Shown: one piece after another, positions 38,223-51,521 of the stretch
Position numbering within the stretch: the first letter of the stretch is position 1
How the letters are laid out: every line of letters starts with the position of its first letter
Assembly: GCA_034336665.1 (NCBI GenBank)
Contig: JAPFBE010000002.1
Span: forward strand, 10,630,406 to 10,694,405
Reading direction: 5' to 3'
From: Luscinia megarhynchos
Taxonomy: Eukaryota; Chordata; Aves; Passeriformes; Turdidae
DNA: 64,000 nt
Program-made: the position numbers and the translations under genes
Notes under the pieces: generated by a model
Databases searched by the model: none
What the model was told of the DNA's origin: nothing
The model's input: only the letters and a program-made list of their open reading frames with translations

Positions 38223-40160
38223 AATGTAAGGTCTTTGTAGGCTTATTTCACAACAATATTTAAAAAGCGTTTGGAAATATGAAATGTCAGCAGATAATAA
38301 GAAAATTGTCCTTTAAAATATATTGTTGAGGGTTTTCCTATTTCCTTCAAGAGCAAGTGCATATCAAATTGTCTCATAATTAAGATTTTCAAATATGGTT
38401 CCAGCTTCCTGCCTGCTCTGAAGGAGGCAGTGTGTTTAGGGTTGGAATATTGAAGCAGGCTCATCTGGTGTCCTCAGCATCACCTGCAGTCAGCATCTCA
38501 AACTCACCTATTTTTCTGTGTGAACACGGTGCACAAGCCAGCTTTCCTGTTCCAGTAAAGCAAATCTCTGTTGGATCCTCAGCCAGCTGCTGCCTGCAGG
38601 TTTGGTTTTCCTGCAGGGTCCCAGATGCTGGCCAGAGGCAGCCTGTTTGCCCTGGGAGATGGATAAGCCCTCCCTGTGCTGGAGGGCTGTGCTGAGGCTC
38701 AGATTACACTGCAAGGCACAGCAAGCAAAGACCTCTGTCACAAAAATGGGATGTGAGCGATTCCTGAGCAGCCACACATGCTGCACCACCATGATATTTG
38801 TGAGTGAACAATCCCATCCACGTTTGGTTTGCCTCTAAACACTGTCACAGTATTGCAACCTACCAAGCTGTGATGTACCCTACCAAGGGCTAAAGCTTTT
38901 TTGTCTCTGCCCATGAACCTGTGTTGTGTGGAATGCTGGTTTCTGTATGGAGGGCAAAACAATCATTTGAGTGTTCAGACTGCTCTGCTTTGCCTTTTAC
39001 AGTGACTAAACCAGTTCCTTGCTTGCTTCACTATCTAGAGACCCTCAAAGAGGCCATAACTCCCCCTAACCATTCTCTCTATATTCTCCCTTTTGTACTA
39101 TGCTGACTATGGCTTAATATTTAGAGTTTGAACCTGTGAGTGTTCAGGATATGGGAGACTCAAAAGTTCACTATGGATGGACAGGGAAGAAAGACAAGTT
39201 TGAAAAAGTATAAAAAGCAGGGCCACTTAAATGACATTCTTTCTTCCTCGCCTCCTCCCTTCACACACTCACACAGATTCTGCCTTCTTAAGCACTTTTG
39301 CACTGACCTTTTTTTTTTTTACTTTCCCCTTTTTATTTCTCTCTGTATATACTGAGGGGAAAAGAAAGGTACACAGCCATTTTTACGAGAATGTTGACTG
39401 AGGGTGGTCACCATCTGTGCAAACTGTCTGAAATTGTGACTTCCTCTTTGCCTTGCCTTCCATCTGAGAGAAAACCTCACTTTTAGATAATCCAGAGAAT
39501 ATTATTGCCCACAACCCTCACCACCATGCTTCCCCTGACTGCCCCCCTTCACATGATTGGTGTTTTCCAGTCAAAACATGCTTCTCCCTTGCTTGAAAGG
39601 GCTCCTTTAATAAAGTAGACATCCTGTTTAAGATTTGAGGATTTGACTAGTTAGCACCAGGAACTCTGATGTGATGACTGGGGGACTGAAACAGAGAGGC
39701 CTAGCATGGCTGTTTAATAGAAGAGCAAATAATTAAATTTACTACTTATTTACAGGATAAAGAATTTGTCCCTCCTCTTCCTTGCTCTCTCTTCTTCCAT
39801 TATTTCATGCTAGACCCTCAGAAACCTCGAGGATGAAATTTAGGCCCACAGAGTTTTGCAGTTTAGTAAAGCTATATATTAAATTTGCCTTACTAAAACT
39901 GAGCAAACCTCTAATATTTGTCTCTTATACTAAAGCTTTTCCAAGTACAATGTATCTGGTTGAAGACAGCACTGCCCTAAGTGCTCTGCACTAACTGGAG
40001 ATTACAGTGCACTCTTATGGGTGCTCCTAATATACTTGTAAAAAAAAGCAGTCTAGCTGACTTTACCTAAAGAGGATTTTGGAGATTTGCCAGCAACAAT
40101 GAGCTGGTGGCAGTCTGTGCCAGAGAGGTACAATATGGGCACTGAGTGGTGGGAAAAGAC

Positions 40161-40195
<35 letters not shown>
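40161..40195. repeat. (AAT)n microsatellite
   Basis: About 11 perfect ataat/aat units followed by a degenerate one. It generates poly-isoleucine on one strand and poly-tyrosine on the other, so frames across it are spurious. Confidence 0.95.
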
Positions 40196-40197
<2 letters not shown>

Positions 40198-43100
40198 TAT
40201 GCACAGCAGCCTTGAAATGGGCTTCTCTCTCTACTCAATGGACTACAGACAGACATCTTCTAGATCTATCTGTGCCTACTGAAACAGTCACCACCCTTCC
40301 CAGCATCTTGTTTCTGTCCCTGTGGGATCTGGCAGCCCTTCAGACGGGCTCCCTGGCCCAGTCCTGGCCAAAGGAGCCAGATGAGCTCCAGGGGAGGGCT
40401 CTGCCAGCTTTACTGTCTGAAATAAGGCAAAATCTGGCAACCTGGAGGGGAAAAAGAAGCAGGAAAGACAGCCTGTTCAGCTTGTATTGATTACTGACAG
40501 AAATGAAACCATAGTCAACTGGTTTAGCTGTGTTTAGATTAGGACTTTGCAAGAATTACCTGCAGTATTTGCTGTTTGCTAATGCAGGCAAATCCCCACA
40601 ATGCATGCTGAGTTCAGAGTCCTCTGCCACTGAAAACGATCTTGGTCTTAAATCTGCTTAAAAATGGTACTTGAATTTATTTTCAGCCTTCTTTAATTTA
40701 TTATTGTCATTATTTTTACATTGTTTTATCACAACAGCACTAGCAATGCCCTTCATTCTTCTATGGTAAATTTCTGTGTACAATTTTACAAATTCTTTTA
40801 ATGCTACATAGCAGCTTGGCTTCTCAAAATGCTGTGGGAGTAGGATATTGTGGTTCTGGCTCTGATGCTACTTAAGAGAATAGCCTAAGGCATCAGAGTT
40901 GTAACTTCTGATCAGACAAAAGTTCTCTGAAGGAGAAAATTCCAGAGAAAAGGAGGCTGGTTGAATAGGTGAGCATTAGGTTTATTCTGTGATCCTCTTC
41001 ATGCATTCTTTCAGATGTGTATAAAGCTACCACAGACCTTGCAAACTTGTAAATGAATACAGGAGATGACATTTTTGAAGCACTACCTTTCAATTTTTAA
41101 TTTTTTTTTCTTTTTTTTTCAAGGTGCCTTTTCCTCAAAGATAAGCTATTAAAAATATGCATTTCTTGGTGTTTTTCTTCACCTTGCATTCTTGGAAAGT
41201 GGTGATAATGGCAATGGATATTTTAGCAAAGCAGTTCAAGCCCCATTGTTGAACAGGTCTAGCTAAAGATGATTTTAAATGTAACATTAAAAAAAAGATA
41301 TTGTAAGTCTTAAACCTCACAACACCCCTCTGTTCTGTTGTAGGTGAGGCTGCTGTGCTGATGCATGAAGGAGGAGTGAGTACAGAGAGAGAATATCAAA
41401 CCTTTCTTATCAGCACCAGGATGTCATGGGCTTTTCTTGATTGCATGTCCTTCTGTACCTGGGTCAGCTACACAGTCATACAAACAAGCAAACAGAATCC
41501 CAAACTGAGGAATCTCATTTTGCTACATTAATTATGAAAAAGAGGGATGGTAGAACAGAGAGGCAAATGCATGATAAAGGGAAATGGTGAGAATGTTTAT
41601 TTAAAAATACAATAATTCTGACGAGTTTGAACCATGTAATTGGGCATTGTCATGTCATCTCCTGTAATTTTCATTGCCCAACAGTGTTTTTGAACCAGCA
41701 GTGTGTTTTTTGAACCAATGTACTTTCATTCCCATCACTTCCTCAATTTTTCTTTAGGAAGAACCACTACTGTGAATGCTCTCACCTACCTTGTGAAGTG
41801 ATGTGTTCTCATTAGAGTAAATCAGCATCACTTAGCAGCATAAGTGAAGCCTGTAAAAACAATGGTCTTGTTTTGCTTACCCTGATATAAATCAGGATCA
41901 AGCTGCCTGGCAGAAACAGATTTATACTGATGGAAAATTGAGGTAAGATCAGAATCAGGCCAACTGACTTCAGGTATATTCTCCTGTGTTGAGGGCTATT
42001 GATGATGAGTTTTACATTTCATCCAAATTAATCTTTAACTGCTTGCTTGCTAGACAAGCAGAACAAATAGCCATCAGTCTTTTCATCTCAGCAAAATATG
42101 ACACTGGCTTGAACTTAGTTGTGCTGAAGCATTTTATGTATGTGAAGTCAAAGCATCCTATTCAGCTCTGAAACTAGTTAAACAATTACTCCACTATATT
42201 CCAAGAGGGACAAAAAAGCAGAGGTGCAAGAACTTACTGAATGTTTGTGCTCCCTGAAGGAATTTGTTAAAATTGCAATAGACTCAGTTGTATTTTTGAA
42301 TTTAAAAAAAAATCTTGAAAAAATGGTACTGCTTTTGTCACTTGGATACTTTCCTGCTGCTGACTGGTTCAAAGTTCTCAGTTACATACCACCCTGAAAC
42401 CACATTGTTATCTTCTACGGAAACAAACAAACAATTTAGCCTGACCTATCGTTTAATGTGTAAAAAGGGAAAAAAAGAGAGATGGTCAATGACTAGTGCC
42501 CCACCGTAGTAATAAAATGTCTAGACAGCAATTAACATCCATTTCCCCTAAGAATGCATCTGTGTCATCAGCAAATCTTTACTACTTTGAAAGGGACCAA
42601 TCTAAATATGTTTAATCATGAATCAATTTCCAAAATCTGAACAGGATTTACTTTTTTTGCTTTGTCTTCAAAACTGCAGACACTTTATGAGAAAAACCCC
42701 TTGAAACTCGAGGGGGTGACGGGGGGAGAATATTTTGGCTACAGTCCAGTGGGTGAGCCTGCTTAGAAGATCACTGGTGCTGTGTCTTGTTTGGGAACAT
42801 TGCACTCTTTCTGCATACGTTAGCACTTTCAGTTTCCTCGATTCTTTTCTATTTCCTCTTTGTCTGTGTGTATTCATAGCGAGCAGCAGCAGCTGAAAGC
42901 ACCAAGAAGGATTCTGCGCACAGATCGCTCCTGTAATAGCTGGCAACTGTGTCTGCCTTGTGAGCTGCCTTTGAGAAATATCTCTCTTTCCCCTTTGAGC
43001 AGCACTTCTCTTCCCCCAGAGCTGCTCTCCCAGCCAATGGTGATGTCTCTCACAGGTCACCGATTGCTGCTCTCGCATGGGATCACACTAAACTTCCTGT

Positions 43101-46100
43101 CAAGGACAGGCAGCAGGAAATTACTCCTTAGCTTCCTACAATTACACTAAATAAAAAGAAAAAAAATCATTGTGCCCCAACCACTCACAACTAGCAAAGG
43201 GGTTTTAAAGTTTTTTAGTATCATACACAGCATAAATAAGGAGGGGATCTGATCGACTGATCTGTTTACTACACTAAACACAAACTACTTTAAGTCCACC
43301 AATGCCAGCTGAGGATTTACCCTGATTTACAGTATCATAACTGAGTTCTGGCTCTGGCAAAGAACTTCCCAAAGAGGAAAGTGGCACAAGCTGATATCCT
43401 TTGGAAAGTCCTCTGTTTTTTCACTTTGAGAACTGGAAACTTCTCTTTTTAGCTTATACCGTACACCAGAATTCATTGTTCTTGCCAAATGAGTAAGAAA
43501 TGTGAGGATTACTGCTCTGGAGAGATGGCATTTCTGGAACAGTGTTGTTTGGCAAGGCAAAACATTTTCTGCTGCACTGAGGGAATAACACAGGCAACAC
43601 TAAGCTTTGTTTAGGTTTTATGGAGTTTATTAATAAAGAAAACTATTTTGACATATCCTCACACACATTATACAAGCTTAACATAAAGAAATGTCACAAT
43701 GTCTGGAGCAAAGAAGGCATTGCCTTGGTACCTACACTTTTAGGGGTAACTGGGTTGCACATGATGATGCCAAAAACATCCCAAAAAGAGGACTGTCAGC
43801 CTCTGGGCTGAATGCTGGCAACCACTACAGCTTTCCAAGGTACTAAGGGTCTCTTCAAGCAGATATTGCTCCAAACCTGCATTTATGAAAGCAAAGTAAG
43901 GCATGATCCCTCCCTTTCCAAAAACACTCATTCTGATGAAGATGTCACAGTATGAAATTGGAGAAATAAACCATTCCAGCAGGTCTTTCCACCTGGTGCC
44001 CCATGCAGGAGCTGTACTTGAAGAGCAGTAGAAAGGGAGGGCAGAGGATGCAGAGACCTTTTTGAAGGGCTGTGTAGTTGCACCTGGCAGGTGCAACAGA
44101 TGTGTAACAAAGATGCCTTCCCCTCTGCACACCTGTTTTTTTTCCTTCTTGCAGTAACCAGGGCACTTGAGGGGAAAAGGGTGGCTTAGAAAATGGCCAG
44201 AGATGTGTGTGGTGACTTTTGAAGCTTGCCTTGATTTGGGATTGAGAAGTCATAAGTAGGTACAAGTGGAGCTAAAAGTTTGGAAACACTATCAAGCTAG
44301 AAAATGTTGTTCACCTGGTATGGTTAAAGTATGTATGGCATTGCACCTTGAACTGATCTGAAATTTGCTTTTAGAAGACCCAGCCAAATAGCACTGAAAA
44401 ACCTTATGCTCCCTGGATTACAACATTTTATAGTTGCATTTCCAATAAATGGGTGCAGGTATAAAAGAAAAAAATTCAGAACATGCATTTGGACAGAGGA
44501 AAAAAAAATAATCACTTCTGAATATTTATTTCCCTTTCTATGCATGCTATAGTTAATTGGTAATATTTTCATTTTTCATCTCTCTTTTGGCACGAAAAGG
44601 ATGTCACCTTCTTAAAGATCTTTGAAAAATTTGCATAATTATCCATTACCTTAGTCCTTTAATCTCTGCCTTTCAATATCTGCTCCTCCTAGCATTCACA
44701 ATATATCAATCTCCGATCCCTGGCACTAGTACAATTCATTTTCCACAAGATGTTATTGAGATTGTAAATAAATGCCACAGCATCAAGGGGCAGACAAGAC
44801 GGAGCCTGTCAGATCTGGAAGTCGGCAGCAAAGTTATAATTACAGCAGAGTGGTGTGAGGTGAGTTCTCTGCATCCATAGATTTAATTGTCATCAACTTC
44901 TGGGGAAGTAAAACATGGGGAAAAGAAGATGGAGAGTGATGGGGGTAAAGAGTGTTACCAAATATGTCCCAGGTTGTTTTTGCAGTTCCCATTACTTAAC
45001 TCATATGCCATCAGCAGAACTGCAAGATGCCCTAACCTCAAATGGTAGTGTTTCCAAAATGATGACCTCCTGCACTGAAAGTATTTTACTTGCAAAGATT
45101 CTGAAAATTATCCTTATGAGCTGAGCTGGTGTAACATAAAAAGTAATTTTCAGACATAATTTTAAAAGATTAGGCTGCTCCAGCAGTCAGCTTAGGTCCA
45201 TTGCACTTCCATAAATGTTAACACATAACATTCTGAGGTCAAGGGTAAACCAACTATGTTTGGGCTGAGAACTCAAACCAGCCTGCACGAATTTGATAAA
45301 TACTTTGCTACATCAAAATTCATGTGCTCTGGGCATGCATCTTTCCTCCCTCCACTTCCAAAGTACTTTTGTGTGGCCAATATTTTTATGCCCCTGCTTC
45401 AGTGAGATTAATAGGGAAATATTACTTGCTAAGGGTCCAGGCATCACAATCTAGCCTGACAGGCTCTGAATATCAGTGTTCTGAGTAATATTGTCTGCAT
45501 GCACACAAATGCCTAAACAGAGCTCAGCCTGCTTTGGTATCCGAGGTTTTTGCTGTGAGATCTCATTACCTTGGAGCTGAAATTGAAAATGACCTGTAGA
45601 ACTTCTCTTCAGCTGTATGAATGAGTTAAAAGTCTGGGAATTTGGATGTGAAGACACTGTAAACTTACCTAAAATTCTGCTTAGATTTGGATTCAAGTTT
45701 AAGATCTAATATGTGAGCCTAAGATAGACCATCAGTTGGGCACAAACTCATTCAGTGTTTGTTAAGTTTTAGACCAGACCCTCAAATAACATTTCATTGC
45801 TAATGAATACATTTGTGACCAGGCATAGGGGTGGTTATGAAATGCCTATCAAATGATGCCTGGAACTCAAGACAAGATTGCAGAAGATGGATGTAATGTG
45901 TTTTATGTTTATTTGGTTTCCATTTTTGAAAGATTTGCTGTGATGGATGATACACCTAAAAACCCCCAAACTTCAATGTCAATGGAGCTATCACAGGAAT
46001 TTATTTCTGGTTAGGTACCTGTCTGAAAATATAATAGAGGCCTTATGGCTAAATATTTTATGTTCCTAAAGTCTTATACTAAAGATGTTCAAATTTCATT

Positions 46101-46172
46101 GCCTAGTCAAAAGAAACCTTCCAAAATGGATAAGGTATAACTAAATGCTGCCATTGAACATTTCTTATACTT

Positions 46173-46193
46173 TAAATAAATAAATAAATAAAC
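46173..46193. repeat. (AAAT)n microsatellite
   Basis: Five AAAT units, the last one interrupted by a C. Confidence 0.9.
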
Positions 46194-46283
46194 AAATGAG
46201 AATATTACAAGTGACATAAAAAAATTCTTACAGAGAACTAGCAAACCCCAGATTTCTGGCACAACAAACTCCAGAAAATACTT

Positions 46284-46322
46284 TGTCAAGTTCAGTTGTC
46301 AAGTTCACTTGTCAAGTTCAAA
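46284..46322. repeat. Three tandem 13-bp units
   Basis: tgtcaagttcagt, tgtcaagttcact and tgtcaagttcaaa follow each other directly. Each contains AGTTCA, which resembles a nuclear-receptor half-site, at a 13-bp period. A binding role is speculation; simple slippage is enough to explain it. Confidence 0.85.
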
Positions 46323-49300
46323 AGACTCTATAATATACTTGTGAACTTCATCATTTGTTCTTTTAATTTTAAGTATGGAAAATAGAAAAAAGAAGTGGTC
46401 ATTTAACGTTGTAAACTAGAGACCCTAAAGCAAGGTTGAACTTTTCTGCCAACCATAAGAGAATGCCTGTTCATATGTAGTTTGCAGGCTCTGAAGTAAA
46501 GTTTTTTGCCTAGATATTTTGAAAATACTTTGTTTGCAAGGAAATATTAAGGAAAAGAGAATATAAATTATTTAAGAGAAATATGAAAGTGAATTTTTAG
46601 CTTGTTTTTTGATTACAGTGGATTTCTGCTAAACAGAACAGAATGTGTTTAGGAATTGCTATTGTATCTTGACAAAATTTACAATACTTTCACTGGAAAA
46701 ACAATCAGCTTCTCTGGCTGTAATTTAATTTTTCTGCAGGTACAGTCTAATGTTCTCAGCTTGAGGGCAGGAAGAGAACACAATGTAATATAAAAGAAAT
46801 ACATCTGTAACAGGTAATTCAAAAAAATTTGCTGAATGATGCCTGGGATAATGATCAGGCTAGAAATCTCAGATTGTTTTCCAGGAACTACAGGTAAGCA
46901 TGACGTACAGTAACTTAGTACTGGGGAAGTCAAAGGTTGTGGGAGGTCTGTGCAACAGAGGGCTGCAGATTATTGTGTGCTTTTTCAAGTGAACTCTCTT
47001 TAGACCATTTTGGAAAGTATCTTTTATCATGTAACACACAGAACCTGGAAAGTATTTGGATAACAAATAAGACTCAAAATTTGTTACAAATCTAAATAAA
47101 TTATGTCCTTTTTTAGAGAAATGGGAAAACATTTTATACTGATCAATTGAGAACAATAACCTAGCTATAGAATTGCAGGTTACTTAATTGCATTTTATAA
47201 TATTTCATGGGTTTTTTTCACTATTCATTACATTCTTTAAAACTTTTTCATAAGAGGAGTGTTGGATTACAGAAGAGGTAGACAATAGACATCAGTAGTG
47301 TTGAATGAAGCTTGCAGACATCTTTAATGCTTCCACCCAATCACCTTAATTTAAGATGTGTTAGGAGACATTTAGAGACTGACCTCATCCTCTTTTATTA
47401 TCTTGCTAGTGACAAAAGAAGAATAGGCTCATGTCTTATAGAAGGTTTTGTTGAATAGGTTTATAACTTACATGGAAGGCATATGCCCAAGTTGCAAATG
47501 TTGTTTCACAGCTCACACTTGGAGGGTGAAATCACCTGTTTCCCCTGGAGTTCACAGAAATCCCTTTTTTTATAGTTCATGTCAAATTTATGATATCTTT
47601 TGGTAGCTGAGTAGACCAGTCATGCAAGTCCTGTACTTATCAAGGACCAAAAATTTCCCATGTATGTTGTGTAGCAGCTGAGTCACTAACTCTAGAGTGA
47701 GATTCTCATAGCAAGAGACATTCTGCAATTGCTGCATCCTGTTTCTTAGAAACAAAAAAAGAAACCTCATTTACTTCATAATTTTTAAAACATAAACCCT
47801 TCTGTTTGAATTTTCAAGTGTACACCATTAATCTGCCAGTGCTATTAAACAAACAGCTTTCCTGTCTAAACATTAAACTCCATGGAAAAAAATCAATTTT
47901 AACCATGTATCCTTATATGGGGTTGTATAGTACTTCTGTCAGACAGCTGATTACCTGTAAATAGCATAGAAAAAGCACAAAATAATAACAGGAATAGACT
48001 GAAATAGAGAAGAAGGTCAGATCTGGCTGGGTGGAAGTAGCCAAGAGTCAGTATGTAATATTAGGGAAAAAGTTAAGTCACAGCATTTAATAACACTTAA
48101 CAGAGAGGATAAAAGCAGGAAAGAGAATCACTCCCACCACATAGTACAGGACACTGGTGTCAAATCCTGGAAGATTTTAAGAACATTTGTGGAGGAATAT
48201 GCTCCCATGATGGGGCATTGGCTTTGCATACATATCTCCCTGTTTGAGGATCTCCAGCTTAACATTGTGATAACAGGTTTATCTTCACTGAGTTGGCATA
48301 GAGAGCAAATCCAGAATGTTTCCTTGGTGCCTCTGCATGCCATTTTTGGAATTTTCCATGGAAGGAATAAGGATTGACACAAAAATCTTCACATCTTTCA
48401 TCACAACACTGAGAGCCGGGGTAAATTCTGTTTGTTCATGGAACAAACAAAGCATAGCCACTTCATGTGAAAATGAAATGTGCACTTGGTTGGAAGATGT
48501 GCAACATAATTTAGTTAAAGAGTATAAGTCTCAGATCTGAGTCTAATAAATTAACCAATGTGACTCACCAGTCTGCTGCCCCAAAGGCCTTCTATTAGCA
48601 GGAGCCACTAGCAGTTCTGCAGATCATGACTGATATTCAAGTATCTTAGGGGAGATTTAAATGAGAGTTTCTAGACTTATGCTTCCGTGCAAGATGCTAG
48701 CACAGTGGTTTTGGGTGGCTCTTTGACATGCCATATTCACATGAAACACAGACACATACCCATCCCACTTTACATATATAACTCATTCTCCTGAGCGGAA
48801 TATCTGAAATCCTTTCTGTTCCTGACTATATCATATTGGTACTATTCACTTTACATTTAAGGCAGAATTTAACAAAAAAGCCATGACATTTTTAATCTCT
48901 CTGTGAATAAGTCACATTACTATGATGTTGTAGCATTATCTACTTAGCTAAAGGTGATGGTTTTTTTCTGAGTACCAGCATCCTGACCAGTTTGTTAGTT
49001 CCAGTTCTGAAATTCTTTGCCTTCTTTCAATCTGATAATGTCCTATGTTTGGAGGGTCTCACAGTTCACTGAACCAGTTCAGCCTCAATCTAAATCAAAA
49101 TAAACATGAGGCTCTCTTGTCTCTTAGACAACACCGGGAATGCACAAAATTCACAATAAAAATCTGTGGGATTTATTTAAGTAACTGTGCTCCAAACTGT
49201 GCTCCATAGCACTAGAAAACAGAACCAAGTATTGAGGAAACTTAAACAATAAACTTGCAAAACACATAAACAAAAATATATCAAACAATCATTGGGCATT

Positions 49301-50693
49301 TCCTGAAGGGTCCTGTCTACCTTGGCCACCCATGAGCTTTTTGCCTATTATTCAATACAGCTGGCCTAAAAAAAGAGGAATCTGGCTTCTGCTTATATTT
49401 ATTAAATCTGCAGGAAGGGCCCACCAATCACAACAATGGGTTTTAAGTGTTTGCTGGGTGAGAGGAGAGTCCCACAAGCAGTCTTTGAAGTGTCTTTTGC
49501 TGAAGGTAAACATCTGAAGAACATAAATAGCTGCTCTTCTTTCCAATGAGTGACCTTGTCAAAGTGGGTAGAATGGTGAGATGGGGGAGGGGTGCTATCA
49601 TGAAAAGGAAAAGCAATAAAGGATTCCTTATGACAGCAATTTGCACATTTACTGCTCTTTGATATGTTAACTAGATTTTGCAAAATGGAATTCTTTGTCT
49701 TTTAGAGGTCCTTGGGCAGTGATAGCTAACAGTCAGAACAATGTTTTGCAATAGGCCTAATGCATCTTCTAATTAATAAGGTAACTTGGGCAACCTCTGT
49801 AAATCAGTGACATTATCATTATAACGGGACACAAGTGAATAGTTGTTTATAAGGAAGTAAAGATGCTCATAACAGCAGTATCATTATTTACTGAGCTCAT
49901 TGACTAAAGTGAATTGTATTGAGTACAATGGGATCAATAGGTTATGGGCCCTGTTCACTAAACTTTTACAAGCCATTTATGAACCTTTGATTCTAGAAAA
50001 CAGCTCTTCTCCATTCAGAAAACTGAGAATGTAGCACTGACAGTTTTCAGTTTTCATACATGGCAGAGGCTAAGTGACATAAATTCCTCAGCTGCATTGT
50101 AAAAATATGGGCAGGTCAGGTAAGGTCTCTCAAAGTAACAATAAAATATTTTTGAAGAATAAAATATACAGGCAGGGATGCATATGGCCACTATGAGAAA
50201 GCAAGTAGCTAATAAGCTGGCCTGAAAAAAGAAAAAAACAGTGATATTTTATTTAGAAATATATTGCAGAGGGAAATGAGCGGCATGGCAATCCCATGAG
50301 GAGATAAAACATGTGGGACTCTACGATGCAGGCAGCAAACTCAAGATTCTTTCCTAGAAGTAAAATCATTATATCACTTGGATTTTGAACAAAGAGAGCT
50401 GCATTTCAGCAGTAAGTGAAGTGATTCACATAGAATAAGCTGAACTATTTGGGGATGCTCAATTTACAAAGTAGTGTAGTAACTGCACAATATAGAGCGG
50501 AATGTATGAATTCTTGGCTTCTTTAAATTAGAATGTTGTCCCTTGCTTTAGTGGGTGTGCCTCCTAATTCTGGAGCAGGGTAATAAGTTTTTTCTGCACT
50601 TAATAGCAGTGCAAGCCATAGGCAAAATCAGAGCCAGTTTTTTAACCCCTCATCAACAGCCCCTGCCAAGATCAAACTTTCTTACTCAATCTC

Positions 50694-51287
50694 TGTGCTG
50701 ATTCTGGCGGAGATAGAGTTAATTTTCTTCATAATGGCTAGTATGGGGCTTTGGATTTGTGCTGAAAACAGTGTTGACAATATAGAGATGCTTTTGTCAT
50801 TGCTGATACATAGTCACAGGCTTTTCAGCTTTTTTTACTGATTTTTGTACTGTCAAGTTTGCAAGGGAGCTAGAGGCTCCTGGGAAGAGAGAGGGGACAC
50901 AGCTGGGACAGGTGACACCAACTGACCGTAGGTATACTCCAGACCACATGGCATCAAGCTCAGGATATAAAGTGGGAAGAAGAAGGAGGAAGGGGGGAAC
51001 ATTTGGAGTTATGGAGTGTGTCTTCCCAAGTCACCATTATGTGTGATGGGGCCCTGCTGTCCTGAGGATGGCTGAACACTTGCCTGCCCATGGGAAGTAG
51101 TGTAGCAATTCCTTATTTCCTTATTTTTATTTGCTTGCATATGTGAGTTTGATTTTAGCTATTAAGCTGTTTTTATCTCAACCCATAAGTATCTCCCTTT
51201 TACTCTTCTGATTTTCTTTTCATCCCACTGGTGGAGGAGTAAGTGTCTGCATGGTACTTAGTTCCTGACTGGGATTAAGCCATGACA
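50694..51287 (+). mobile_element. Solo ERV LTR, 594 bp, intact ends
   Basis: It begins tgtgctgattctgg and ends gattaagccatgaca (TGT...ACA). It is flanked by a perfect 5-bp target duplication, atctc, at 50689-50693 and 51288-51292. Inside, gagatagagttaattttctt near the start and ctcaggatataaag before the middle are words I recognise from an abundant bird LTR of probable ERVL-type ancestry. A TATA box (tataaa) lies at 50966-50971, and ATTAAG at 51161-51166 stands where the polyadenylation signal is expected, one base away from ATTAAA. There are no retroviral genes next to it. The solo form indicates recombination between the two LTRs of a former provirus. Confidence 0.88.
50966..50971 (+). promoter_or_regulatory. 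TATA box of the LTR
   Basis: tataaa about 270 bp from the LTR start, in the position typical of the U3 promoter. Whether it is still used is unknown. Confidence 0.6.
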
Positions 51288-51480
51288 ATCTCTTTTCAAC
51301 CAGCTCTTTTCCACACATTGATGCAATATAACAATTATTTTTGTCACTTTAAAAGCCTGTTTGTTCTTCTGTAAGTCTTGAAATATTTACCCCACCTTCT
51401 TTAGTTCATGTGAATCAACACCATGGAGTGAGGTTTAAGGTGATGTGAGAAGTTGGGAGAGAGAAATCATGAGAGACTAG

Positions 51481-51521
51481 AAATAAATGAATGAATGAAT
51501 AAATAAATAAATAAATAAATA
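51481..51521. repeat. (AAAT/AATG)n microsatellite
   Basis: About ten 4-bp units, AATG in the left part and AAAT in the right part, so the array mixes two related units. Confidence 0.93.

Larger units (their letters stand above)
38223..50693. other. 12 kb without recognised gene
   Basis: Unique sequence with three microsatellites or short repeats (listed) and no transposon I can name. Base composition rises above the surroundings at about 38400-38830, 40250-40480 and 42700-43150. Stretches at 44700-44900 and 49700-49960 resemble conserved non-coding DNA but I cannot verify this. None of the open frames (136 codons at most) has recognisable protein features. Confidence 0.45.

Noticed and set aside
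40053..40490. Frames with poly-Ile and poly-Tyr
   Set aside because: Produced by the AAT microsatellite.
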